DNA of 52,261 nucleotides from an uncultured Candidatus Melainabacteria bacterium (lineage in GTDB: Bacteria; Cyanobacteriota; Vampirovibrionia; Gastranaerophilales; Gastranaerophilaceae). Positions 24,115 through 31,347 of this stretch are shown one piece after another. A program made the position numbers and the translations under genes. The DNA lies in the NCBI GenBank assembly GCA_934699705.1, contig CAKUXD010000008.1, forward strand, positions 1-52,261, given 5' to 3'. Below the pieces are notes generated by a model. That model searched no databases. It saw only the letters and a program-made list of their open reading frames with translations, and was not told the origin of the DNA. How positions within the stretch are numbered: position 1 is the first letter of the stretch; each line of letters begins with the position of its first letter.

Positions 24115-24633
24115 ATGATTAAATTTGTAAAAGTAAGTATAAACAGAACAGAAAAAAAATATAAAAATCTTCAATTTTTAGAAAAGATTTATCATCTTTA
24201 TAAAAAATATTACTGTTATTTAAGCGACGATTACGCTGATTTTGACAATATTTTAGATGAGATAATAAACCTAATCGAAAGAACATCTCCATTTTTTTGG
24301 GTAATTCTTGATAATGACAATTTCGCTGGATTTGTGTTTCTTGAAAACATTATTGGAAGTAAAGACAAAATGCATTCTGCGGAAATCACAACAGCCTTCA
24401 AAAAGGAATATTGGGGAGATTTTACAAAAAAATCAGCGATTAAATTCATTCGCTATTGTTTCAAAAAATTAAATTTCAAAAAATTAAAAGCACTAGTATT
24501 TAAAGAAAATGTAAAAACAACAAAAATCCTTAAAACAGCAGGCTTTAAATTTGAAGCGGAGTTAAAATCAGAAACGCTTAAAAATGGGAAATTACAAGAC
24601 ATAAAAGTATATTCAATAACACAAAAGAGGTAA
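24115..24633 (+). CDS. GNAT family acetyltransferase in the phage block
   Basis: 172 residues. The N-terminal half binds an unknown substrate; the acetyl-CoA fold is seen in FWVILDNDNFAGFVFLE, AEITTAFKKEYWGDFTKKSA (the RxxGxG-equivalent loop, here degenerate) and LKALVFKENVKTTKILKTAGFKFEAELK. It sits directly before the portal gene, 2 nt apart, so it is co-expressed with head genes. GNAT genes near portals occur in several podoviruses, where their role is unclear. The weak acetyl-CoA loop could mean altered cofactor use. Confidence 0.7.
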   Translation: MIKFVKVSINRTEKKYKNLQFLEKIYHLYKKYYCYLSDDYADFDNILDEIINLIERTSPFFWVILDNDNFAGFVFLENIIGSKDKMHSAEITTAFKKEYWGDFTKKSAIKFIRYCFKKLNFKKLKALVFKENVKTTKILKTAGFKFEAELKSETLKNGKLQDIKVYSITQKR

Positions 24634-24635
24634 CA

Positions 24636-26306
24636 ATGAAAACAGATATCAACAAAAACTTAAACAATGAACTAGAATTTTTAAAGACAAAAATCATAAC
24701 TAAATATGATGAAATGGACGATGCCAGACGCGGACAACTTAGCGATATAAAACTTGTAAAAAGTTCGATTTATTCAAACAATGTTCCTTCTGTAAACGAA
24801 TGGAATACAAAAATTCAATTACCTGATATATATGAACTTTCTCAAACTTTAAAAGCGCATATCAGCGAAAATTTATATTCGCACCCAGATGCAATGTTTG
24901 ACGTTTCAGGTAAAACTCCGCAAACACAGTTGTTAGCAAATCGTCAAAAAGCAATGCTTGTGAATACTTTTGAAGAAATGCATCTTGAAGAAGAAATTGA
25001 AAAAATGATTGATTCAATTGTTGAAACAGGAGAAAGCACGCTTTTTGTAGGTTGGCAAACTAAAACTAAAACAATAAGACGCCCCCAAACAATAGAAGAA
25101 CAACTTATTAATCCGACAGAAACTGGGTTTGTAATAGAAGAAAAAGTTGTTTATGACAACGCAAAAGTAAAATTCATCAAGCCAGAAGACTTTGTTTTCG
25201 ATAAAAACAACAAGGATAATTGGGAATCTTGTGCAAAAGTTTACAGAATTTATTCAACGATACACGACATTGCGTCAGATAAATCGAATAATCTTTTAAC
25301 AGAAGAAAAATTAGAAAATTTAAAACAATTAATTAACAATAAAAAATCTAAAAATTCGACAGCAGATAAAGCTGTTGACGATAATAAATGTGAGATTTTA
25401 GAATATTGGGGTGATATAGAACTTCAAAGCGGTGAAATTTTAAAAAATCAAATTATTGTTGTTGCAGGCAGAAAAGAAATTATCCGAATGGAAGATAATC
25501 CATTTATAATAAACCCTTTTATATATGCAAACATCATTAGAAATCCAGAAACAGAGCGTGGGATTTCGCCTTTGAAGGTTGCAATCATTATGAACAATAT
25601 TTCCTCAACGATTTTGAACAAACAACTTGACGCTTTATCTTTAATGATGAATCCACCATATTTAGCACCCAAGGGTTGTTTTAAAGGAGAACAAGTTGTT
25701 AGTCCAGGGAAAATTATTGAATATGATTCAGCTCTAATGCCACAAGCACCAGTTCCATTGAATTTTGAGAATGCTTTACATGGGTGGGACTTCTTAAATT
25801 ACTTTAAAAGTACAACAGAAAGCGCAACAGGTATTTTCAAAAATATGACTGGAAATATTCAAAATGAAGCTCGAACAGCAACCGAGTTGACTTATTCAGT
25901 ATCTGGTCAAACAGCGAGATTAAATATGATGTTAGACGCCATTAATCGCAAACTTATTATTCCAATGGTAGAAAAAACTGCGGAAATTATTGCGAACTTC
26001 AAACTTGGCAGAGAATTAATTTGCATAAACGAACATGGAAATCCTATGTTTATGGAGATTGATGACACAGTTAGAAACGCGACTTATATTTATCGTTACG
26101 GGGACAGGAAAGCGACATTAGAACGTAAAACTCGTTCAAAAGAACTTTTTGACGTGGTTAAATCTTTTGCAGAAGTTCCGAGTGTAAATCAACAAATAAA
26201 CTGGATTGAATGTTTTAAATTTGCATTAGAACAATATGGAATAGAAAACGTAAATCATTTTTTATTAACTCAGACTATGCCGGCAGAAAATATGCAAAAC
26301 ACTTAG
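24636..26306 (+). CDS. Portal (head-to-tail connector) protein
   Basis: 556 residues, the length of T7-type portals and shorter than P22 gp1 (about 725). The N-terminal helix is followed by the wing segment with YELSQTLKAHISENLY and HPDAMFDV. The clip/stem region contains NIIRNPETERGISPLKVAIIMNNISSTILNKQLDALSL, where ERGxSP is the portal motif before the stem helix. The crown-side segment is SATGIFKNMTGNIQNEARTATEL. It forms the dodecameric DNA channel at one capsid vertex. AGAGGTAAC precedes the ATG, and a terminator lies 17 nt after the stop. Confidence 0.85.
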   Translation: MKTDINKNLNNELEFLKTKIITKYDEMDDARRGQLSDIKLVKSSIYSNNVPSVNEWNTKIQLPDIYELSQTLKAHISENLYSHPDAMFDVSGKTPQTQLLANRQKAMLVNTFEEMHLEEEIEKMIDSIVETGESTLFVGWQTKTKTIRRPQTIEEQLINPTETGFVIEEKVVYDNAKVKFIKPEDFVFDKNNKDNWESCAKVYRIYSTIHDIASDKSNNLLTEEKLENLKQLINNKKSKNSTADKAVDDNKCEILEYWGDIELQSGEILKNQIIVVAGRKEIIRMEDNPFIINPFIYANIIRNPETERGISPLKVAIIMNNISSTILNKQLDALSLMMNPPYLAPKGCFKGEQVVSPGKIIEYDSALMPQAPVPLNFENALHGWDFLNYFKSTTESATGIFKNMTGNIQNEARTATELTYSVSGQTARLNMMLDAINRKLIIPMVEKTAEIIANFKLGRELICINEHGNPMFMEIDDTVRNATYIYRYGDRKATLERKTRSKELFDVVKSFAEVPSVNQQINWIECFKFALEQYGIENVNHFLLTQTMPAENMQNT

Positions 26307-26323
26307 CATATCCAACACACACA

Positions 26324-26348
26324 GGGAGCTTCTACCCGCTCCCTTTTT
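26324..26348 (+). terminator. Terminator after the portal gene
   Basis: GGGAGC-TTCTACCC-GCTCCC followed by TTTTT. It separates the portal transcript from the large terminase gene. Confidence 0.8.
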
Positions 26349-26385
26349 CTTGAGAATAATCTTTACTTAATGAAAATAACTTCAT
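26332..26385 (-). pseudogene. Truncated start of the membrane-protein gene found intact at 26976-27359
   Basis: On the minus strand, TATATT-6 nt-ATG is followed by codons for MKLFSLSKDYSQEKGSG and a stop. The intact gene begins TATATT-6 nt-ATG with MKLFSLSKYYSLN. The promoter box, spacing and first eight codons are shared, then the copies diverge where this one runs into the portal terminator. It is a broken duplicate. Confidence 0.65.
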
Positions 26386-26476
26386 TTGAACAATATACAA
26401 CAAAAGGAGAAAATATAAAAACGGATAAAAACAACAATTTTACTAATGAGTTAAACAATAAAATATACTCAGCTAC
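26362..26476 (+). repeat. Direct repeat, copy 1
   Basis: About 115 bp similar to 27336-27447. Shared parts are TTTACTTA-TGAAAATAACTTCAT, ACAATATACAACAAAAGGAG and AAAATATACTCAGCTAC. In this copy the ATG after AAAAGGAG has become ATA, so the small ORF found in copy 2 lacks its start. Confidence 0.75.
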
Positions 26477-26484
26477 AAGATTAG

Positions 26485-26889
26485 CTAAATATTATTCTTT
26501 AATAGTATTGCTAAAAACCAAATAAACATTCCTGTCAAGTAATATATTGGAGTAAAGATAAAAAAATAACCTAACCAAAATAATATAGTTTTTTGTTTAT
26601 TGAAGGTTTCTAAAATTTTTAAAGTTTTTATTTTACCTGAATTTTTAAAATAACTTTCAAAAAAATAGCCAATAAATAGTAAAAATAAAAATAAATATAT
26701 AATTAAAATTACTAACAAATAAGTATAAAAAGCAATTTCAGATTCTGTAAAAACATATTGATGATTAACTTCTATAGAATTATAAGTCGGGAGAATACCA
26801 AATATAAAAATAACAGAACTTATGAAAATCAAATATCCAAACAAAGATATTAGATTTGAAGTAATACAATTTTTAAAATTATCAAACAT
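26485..26889 (-). CDS. Hypothetical membrane protein 1 (cargo region)
   Basis: 134 residues from the ATG at 26889; TATAAT lies 9 nt upstream, and an ATG 30 nt further upstream would precede the promoter. About four hydrophobic helices are at 8-35, 57-82, 103-122 and 118-132, with a short Lys-rich loop (KNSGKIKTLKILETFNKQK) between. No signal peptide, no motif recognised. It is similar in size and topology to the second minus-strand membrane protein next to it, and both lie between two copies of a direct repeat. Possibly immunity, exclusion or toxin-related, but nothing in the sequence proves it. Confidence 0.5.
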   Translation of the reverse strand: MFDNFKNCITSNLISLFGYLIFISSVIFIFGILPTYNSIEVNHQYVFTESEIAFYTYLLVILIIYLFLFLLFIGYFFESYFKNSGKIKTLKILETFNKQKTILFWLGYFFIFTPIYYLTGMFIWFLAILLKNNI

Positions 26890-26922
26890 AGTAAAGCAAT
26901 TATAAAACGAAAGGAGCAAAAA

Positions 26923-26979
26923 ATGAACAATCCAATTGATGAATTTAACAAAGAAATGTACGCAAAAGTGTGCTTTTAA
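26923..26979 (+). CDS. Possible 18-residue ORF
   Basis: AAAGGAG 6 nt before an ATG, encoding MNNPIDEFNKEMYAKVCF and a stop. The ideal ribosome site is the only support. It parallels another tiny ORF at 27389-27460, also behind AAAAGGAG. It may be the remnant of a displaced phage-block gene start. Confidence 0.25.
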   Translation: MNNPIDEFNKEMYAKVCF

Positions 26980-27359
26980 TCAATACTTGCAGTAATATCC
27001 ATTAAAAAGTTCAAAATATAAAAAAACACGAAACACAAAATAATAAAATTAAAAGTGCCTAAAATTAACATAAAGTTTTTTAAAACTTTATATTTACTTA
27101 CAGACAATTCGTTATCCTTTTTGGATTTACGCAAAAATAATTCTATTAATAATGCAATCACAAGTAAAATTGCGATAGCAATACAAATAAAATAATAAAA
27201 AAGTGAATATATATATGGATCAATCGAACATAGTAAACCATTACAAGTTCTTATTTTAAACAAATAAATAGCATAAAAAACATATACTATGTTTGCAAAC
27301 ATAGAGAAATAACACAAAATATTAAGAGAATAATATTTACTTAGTGAAAATAACTTCAT
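26976..27359 (-). CDS. Hypothetical membrane protein 2 (cargo region)
   Basis: 127 residues from the ATG at 27359, supported by TATATT 6 nt upstream; an ATG at 27377 lies in front of that box. Three to four hydrophobic helices are visible (about 12-32, 53-80 and 102-122), with a Cys pair in RTCNGLLCSIDPY and a basic loop RKSKKDNE. No family recognised. The first eight codons and promoter are duplicated in broken form at 26332-26385, so this gene belongs to a unit that has recombined through the flanking direct repeat. Confidence 0.5.
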   Translation of the reverse strand: MKLFSLSKYYSLNILCYFSMFANIVYVFYAIYLFKIRTCNGLLCSIDPYIYSLFYYFICIAIAILLVIALLIELFLRKSKKDNELSVSKYKVLKNFMLILGTFNFIILCFVFFYILNFLMDITASID

Positions 27360-27447
27360 ACATACAATATACAACAAAAGGAGAAAATATGAACTTAGAC
27401 CAAAATGAATATAGAAACAAGCTAAACAACAAAATATACTCAGCTAC
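27336..27447 (+). repeat. Direct repeat, copy 2
   Basis: About 112 bp, partner of 26362-26476, 974 bp apart start to start. It contains the divergent minus-strand promoter of membrane protein 2 and the AAAAGGAG-ATG of a 23-codon plus-strand ORF. Confidence 0.75.
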
Positions 27448-27460
27448 GAAACATTATTAA
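27389..27460 (+). CDS. Possible 23-residue ORF within repeat copy 2
   Basis: ATG behind AAAAGGAGAAAAT, encoding MNLDQNEYRNKLNNKIYSAT then KHY and a stop. The LNNKIYSAT portion is conserved in copy 1, where the reading frame is open but the start codon is lost. Conservation of the frame gives modest support that it was once translated. Confidence 0.3.
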   Translation: MNLDQNEYRNKLNNKIYSATKHY

Positions 27461-27538
27461 AACAATATGATTTAAAATTGGTACTGGCACATACGATAAC
27501 ATAATTTATAAAAAAATACACAACCCCGAGGAAAAACT

Positions 27539-28840
27539 ATGACTGAAAAATTTACATACACCCTTTTAAAAGCTCAAAGAAATTTTCTTGAAATACCACA
27601 CGATTACAGTATTGATATAGCTGTTTATCAAGGCGGATATGGAAGCGGAAAGACCTTTTGCGGGTCTTTACTTGGGATTTTATTATGCCTAAAGTATCCT
27701 AAAATCAGAGGGCTTGTCGGTGCACAAACTTACACACTTGTGCGCGATACAACTTTAAAAACATATTTTGAACATTTGGATAATATGGGATTTATAGAAG
27801 GTAAAGATTACGAATGGTCCGCAAGTTTACAAACGCTGAAATTCAAAAATAAATCAGAAATTTTATTCAAACATTTTGACGAACCAAATCAGTTAAAATC
27901 TTTAAATTTAGGGTTTGTAGAGATTGAAGAAATGTCGGAAGTCCCTTTTGAAACTTTTAAAATGCTTCTTGCTCGTATGCGACAAAAACCTCGTGAAAAT
28001 TGGAAAAACTTTAAATATAGAATTTTTGGGCATACAAATCCTGAGATGGAAAGAGGCTGGATTTATAAAACCTTCATCACAAATCCCTTGCCTAATTACA
28101 GATTAATCACAGCTCCAACTACGGAAAACATTTATTTACCTGAAGGTTTTTGTGATGAATTAAAAAAATTATACGATGAAGATTACTATAATATTTGTGT
28201 TCTTGCTCAAAACGGGCATTATTCTTCAGGACAAGTCGTAAAAGATTTTTCAGAGAAAAATATTGTTGATGTTAAATATCAACCAGAACTGGATATGTAC
28301 ATAAGTTGCGATTTTAACGTCGATCCTATGTGTTGGGAAATTGCACATAAAACAGACGATAAAGTATTTTTCTTTGATGAAATTGCAATGGAAAATACAA
28401 CAACGGCAAAGGCTTGTGATGAAATTTTCAGGCGCTATCCTAACCATAAAGGGAAAATTATTATTAATGGCGATGCTTCAGGCGACAACAGAAGTTGTAC
28501 GAGTGAATATACAAATTACGTCATAATTAAGAAAAAGTTTTTAGAATATGGTTATGACGTAGATATTAGAATAAAAGCGTTTAATCCGCCTATAAAAAAC
28601 AGAATTATGGCCTTCAACAGTAAAATTCACAGAGCAGATGGTGAAATTGGAGTTTTTGTCAGCGAAAAATGTGAAAAACTTTTATATAATATCTATAACT
28701 TAAAATATATTGAAGGTTCTTCACGCATTGATGTACCAAGTTATCAACAAATTAAACAATCAAAAGAATTAAAATACCTAATGCACCCGCTTGATGCTGC
28801 ATCATACCTAGTTGACTACTACTGGCCAATAAAACTTTAA
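27539..28840 (+). CDS. Terminase large subunit
   Basis: 433 residues. The ATPase has Walker A QGGYGSGKTFCG near residue 30, a Walker B-like GFVEIEEMSEV and a coupling-like RIFGHTNPE. The C-terminal nuclease shows the RNase H-like Asp motifs YISCDFNVDPMCW and IINGDASGDNR and a terminal Asp in MHPLDAASYLVDYYW. It cuts concatemeric DNA and pumps it through the portal. GAGGAAA precedes the ATG. It lies last in the head cluster, separated from the portal by a terminator and 1.2 kb of cargo, and from the small subunit by 4.3 kb. Confidence 0.92.
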   Translation: MTEKFTYTLLKAQRNFLEIPHDYSIDIAVYQGGYGSGKTFCGSLLGILLCLKYPKIRGLVGAQTYTLVRDTTLKTYFEHLDNMGFIEGKDYEWSASLQTLKFKNKSEILFKHFDEPNQLKSLNLGFVEIEEMSEVPFETFKMLLARMRQKPRENWKNFKYRIFGHTNPEMERGWIYKTFITNPLPNYRLITAPTTENIYLPEGFCDELKKLYDEDYYNICVLAQNGHYSSGQVVKDFSEKNIVDVKYQPELDMYISCDFNVDPMCWEIAHKTDDKVFFFDEIAMENTTTAKACDEIFRRYPNHKGKIIINGDASGDNRSCTSEYTNYVIIKKKFLEYGYDVDIRIKAFNPPIKNRIMAFNSKIHRADGEIGVFVSEKCEKLLYNIYNLKYIEGSSRIDVPSYQQIKQSKELKYLMHPLDAASYLVDYYWPIKL

Positions 28841-28882
28841 AGAAAATCACATAAAATACCCAAACCAGAAAGGAAATAAATT

Positions 28883-29113
28883 ATGCAAAATATTTTACAA
28901 TATTCTCCAATTATTATCGTCGTAGTTATGTATCTAATTCAACAAAGAATTGTTGTTACACCTGAACAATTAGAAAAAAAACACCGCGAAATTATTGAAG
29001 ATGTCGAAGAAAAATTCGCAACTCTAAATAGCGTTAAAGACCTTAAAGAACAGGTTGGTGATATGAAAGAAAAAATTGATAGAATTTATGAATGTATTAT
29101 CGCAGTCAAATAA
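28883..29113 (+). CDS. One-helix membrane protein with coiled coil; possible lysis protein
   Basis: 76 residues. A hydrophobic N-terminal helix at about 7-20 (YSPIIIVVVMYLI) is followed by a 50-residue amphipathic coiled coil ending EKIDRIYECIIAVK. AAAGGAAA precedes the ATG. This layout is seen in small phage accessory lysis proteins (holin- or spanin-like) and also in capsid-bound membrane adaptors. It is 42 nt after the large terminase gene and ends the plus-strand head cluster. Function is inferred only from shape and place. Confidence 0.55.
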   Translation: MQNILQYSPIIIVVVMYLIQQRIVVTPEQLEKKHREIIEDVEEKFATLNSVKDLKEQVGDMKEKIDRIYECIIAVK

Positions 29114-29192
29114 ATTATCCATGCAGGTAATATGCAATTTAAAGTTTATATCTTAAACTATATGTGAGATTAGAGAGCTTTATTTATTAATG

Positions 29193-29220
29193 AAAAAGAA
29201 CTTTTAATGAAGTTCTTTTT
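29193..29220. terminator. Bidirectional terminator
   Basis: AAAAAGAACTT and its complement around TTAATG, with A- and T-rich arms. It serves the plus-strand head cluster and the small minus-strand gene ending at 29225. Confidence 0.75.
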
Positions 29221-29224
29221 TTAT

Positions 29225-29380
29225 TTACTTTATAAAAGAATTTAACTTATCCTTAATAAAATTCAATTCTTCTTTTGTTAAATATTTTGAAATACGAGAA
29301 AGCTCATACATAATGTCTTCATCTGAGTACATGCCACATTCTACTCGCCTTATCCAATCGTTAACCTCTTTTGTAATCAT
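29225..29380 (-). CDS. Small helical protein, 51 residues, unknown
   Basis: ATG at 29380 to TAA at 29225-29227. The sequence (VNDWIRRVECGMYSDEDI, ISKYLTKEELNFIKDKLNSFIK) is helical and charged, with no membrane part. AAAAAGG lies 9 nt upstream and a terminator 4 nt beyond the stop. The gene occupies most of the 325 bp gap between the head cluster and the FHIPEP gene. No family recognised. Confidence 0.5.
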   Translation of the reverse strand: MITKEVNDWIRRVECGMYSDEDIMYELSRISKYLTKEELNFIKDKLNSFIK

Positions 29381-29404
29381 AATTTATAACCTTTTTCCGA
29401 TTTA

Positions 29405-29432
29405 TTGACTTTCTAACAAAAATTATTATAAA
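29405..29432 (+). promoter_or_regulatory. Promoter of the FHIPEP-like gene, leaderless layout
   Basis: TTGACT at 29405-29410, 16 nt, TATAAA at 29427-29432, 6 nt, ATG at 29439. No ribosome-binding site. Confidence 0.6.
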
Positions 29433-29438
29433 AGAAAT

Positions 29439-30080
29439 ATGCTAGAAAATATTAAAAACTTTTTAAAATTTAATAAGAAAAATTGCCCAAAATCTGTTGA
29501 TGAACAAATTGATGATTTATTCGATACACTAGATGGTGATACTATTTGTATAAAAATAGGCTCAGATATTTGCGAGTTTGGAGAAAAAATTGCAAATCAA
29601 ATCGGAGAGGTTCGTTCAAAGATAAAGGATAAAATGGGATTAATTATTCCACCTGTTCGTTTAACAGATTTTGGCAATGATGATTTCCAAGAAAATGAAT
29701 ACAGAATAATTATTCAAAATAAAACTGTATTCACAGGATTTACCGTTCCAAAAGAGGATTACGCCTGCAATGAAATTATGCGAGAACTCGAAAAAGCCTG
29801 CTTTGATAATGTTGAACTTGTTTTAACCTGTCAAATGGTTGAGAAATACATAAATTTTGTTCAGAATAAAAATAGCTGGCTTATCTGGTATTTATCCAGA
29901 TTAATTCCACCAACAGGAATAAAAGTTATTTTAACAGACTTGATTAAAAACGGAAAATCAATAAACGATATTAACTTTATTTTTGAAAAAATTTGTGAAC
30001 AAGCAACTATTGAAAAAGATATGTGCTCAATCAGAGATCCTTACAAAATTGCAAAAGCAATAAATTTAGAACTTAAATAA
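29439..30080 (+). CDS. Stand-alone FHIPEP (FlhA/InvA cytoplasmic domain)-like protein
   Basis: 213 residues, soluble, without membrane helices. IGEVRSKIKDKMGLIIPPVR at about 56-75, then NEYRIIIQNKTVFTGF at about 87-102, match the FlhA pattern IRxQxAxELGxVxPPVRIxDN followed by NEYxIxIxGxxVA. Later LTCQMVEKYINFV and IKVILTDLIKNGKSINDINF at about 160-180 match the FlhA stretch (V-L-x-x-L-L-x-E-x-V-S-I-R-D) followed by an ILE-like helix. FlhA is the export-gate protein of flagellar and type III secretion systems. Here only the cytoplasmic ring domain is present and no secretion genes are near. The role is unknown. Confidence 0.6.
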   Translation: MLENIKNFLKFNKKNCPKSVDEQIDDLFDTLDGDTICIKIGSDICEFGEKIANQIGEVRSKIKDKMGLIIPPVRLTDFGNDDFQENEYRIIIQNKTVFTGFTVPKEDYACNEIMRELEKACFDNVELVLTCQMVEKYINFVQNKNSWLIWYLSRLIPPTGIKVILTDLIKNGKSINDINFIFEKICEQATIEKDMCSIRDPYKIAKAINLELK

Positions 30081-30113
30081 TAAATTTCTCTTTTCGACAA
30101 CATATAGCAGAAG

Positions 30114-30139
30114 GCGCGAAGTGCATTTGCACTTCGCGC
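30114..30139 (+). terminator. GC-rich hairpin after the FHIPEP gene
   Basis: A 12 bp perfect stem GCGCGAAGTGCA with its complement around TT, preceded by AAG and followed by ATTTAA. It shares the GGCGCGAAG core with the hairpin after the coat gene. Confidence 0.55.
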
Positions 30140-30276
30140 ATTTAATATTAATATAAGTTCACAAAATAATAATTTTAGGCAAATTTTAATCTTGAGGAGC
30201 TTTACATGCAATGTAAATAATTTTAGCATTATTTACAAAATTTTGTGCATAATTTTTGGAATAAGGAAATAAAATT

Positions 30277-31218
30277 TTGTATTTTAATGATTATTTAATA
30301 CCAACGGGAATGTTTCCGCCTCAAACACAAACTATTTCTGCGCAACAAAAAGATAACAATCAAACAAATCCTATAAATAAAACTCAAAATTTTTCTTCAC
30401 ACGAAACAGAAGAATGGATTAACCTAAAAAAAGAACAAGCTGAAATTGAGCTTCAGGAAGCGGAAAAATTTTTTACTGCATTAAAAAAAATTACAGGTAA
30501 AATTCAGGAAGCATACGAACAATCGAATAAAGATAGTCGTATGGAAGCACTTGAAAAAACAAAGAAGGTTTTAGCTGACAAATGGGATTATTATTTTAAT
30601 GATCAATACAAAAATGATACTCAGGAAAAAGACTGCTTTTACAATAAGAAATTAAGCAAAGATACGGCTCTAATTAGTCGAGATGTTTATAATGATGAAC
30701 AAAAAGAAATCAATGGTTATAAGCCAGTAGATAAACTAGAAGACCCTGAAACTGGCTTGCGGGTTGTAGCTTATCAAAAGAAAAACGATATTATTATCGC
30801 TTATTGTGGTACAAACGACGAAAAAGACTTTGTTAGTGATGCACAAATGGCGATGAACGAAGTTCCTGAACAATACGAGAAAGCAAATCAATTTTATCTC
30901 GATACGGTTACTAAAAATCCTGATGCAAGTGTAATTTTAACAGGTCATTCTTTAGGCGGTTCACTTGCTCAACTTGTTGCAAGCCGACACAGAGAAACAA
31001 GTGCTGTAACATTTAACGCATTTGGAATAAAAAGTATTTTAAAAAATCCTGAAACAAAAGCCAAAGATTATTTTCAAGATAACAAAAATTCTTTTAACTA
31101 TATAATTATGGGTGATCCTGTTTCAAATTCAACTCAACATGTTGGTACAACAACACGAATGCAGAAAACAGCACTAAACAATCACTCAATCGCAAACTAT
31201 ATAAACCTTTGGGCATAA
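30277..31218 (+). CDS. Class 3 lipase-like alpha/beta hydrolase, TTG start
   Basis: 313 residues from TTG at 30277, with AAGGAA about 8 nt upstream. The N-terminal 110 residues are Gln/Lys/Glu-rich and helical. The hydrolase begins near 125 (DTALISRDVYND, GLRVVAYQKKNDIIIAYCGT) and has the nucleophile elbow VILTGHSLGGSLAQLVASRH near 225. The catalytic Asp is probably in IIMGDPVSN and the His near the end (NNHSIANYI). It cleaves ester lipids. There is no signal peptide, so action would follow cell lysis or a non-Sec route. It sits 11 nt before the tRNA-Ser 3' end, at the edge of the phage-derived block. Confidence 0.8.
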   Translation: MYFNDYLIPTGMFPPQTQTISAQQKDNNQTNPINKTQNFSSHETEEWINLKKEQAEIELQEAEKFFTALKKITGKIQEAYEQSNKDSRMEALEKTKKVLADKWDYYFNDQYKNDTQEKDCFYNKKLSKDTALISRDVYNDEQKEINGYKPVDKLEDPETGLRVVAYQKKNDIIIAYCGTNDEKDFVSDAQMAMNEVPEQYEKANQFYLDTVTKNPDASVILTGHSLGGSLAQLVASRHRETSAVTFNAFGIKSILKNPETKAKDYFQDNKNSFNYIIMGDPVSNSTQHVGTTTRMQKTALNNHSIANYINLWA

Positions 31219-31229
31219 ATATTTATAAG

Positions 31230-31319
31230 TGGCGGAGAGGGCGAGATTCGAACTCGCGGTAGATTTTCACCTACACAGACGTTCCAGGTCTGCACCTTAA
31301 ACCACTCGGACACCTCTCC
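31230..31319 (-). tRNA. tRNA-Ser (anticodon GGA)
   Basis: The minus strand folds as a class II tRNA. The acceptor is GGAGAGG/CCTCTCC with discriminator G and encoded CCA (31232-31230). The anticodon stem CAGAC/GTCTG encloses CTGGAAC, giving anticodon GGA. A long variable arm (TGTAGGTGAAAATCTACC) and a GTTCGAATC T-loop follow. The 3' end points toward the phage-derived block, the side on which integrases commonly insert elements. Confidence 0.97.
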
Positions 31320-31347
31320 AAAGGTATAAAAGGTATAATATTTAATT

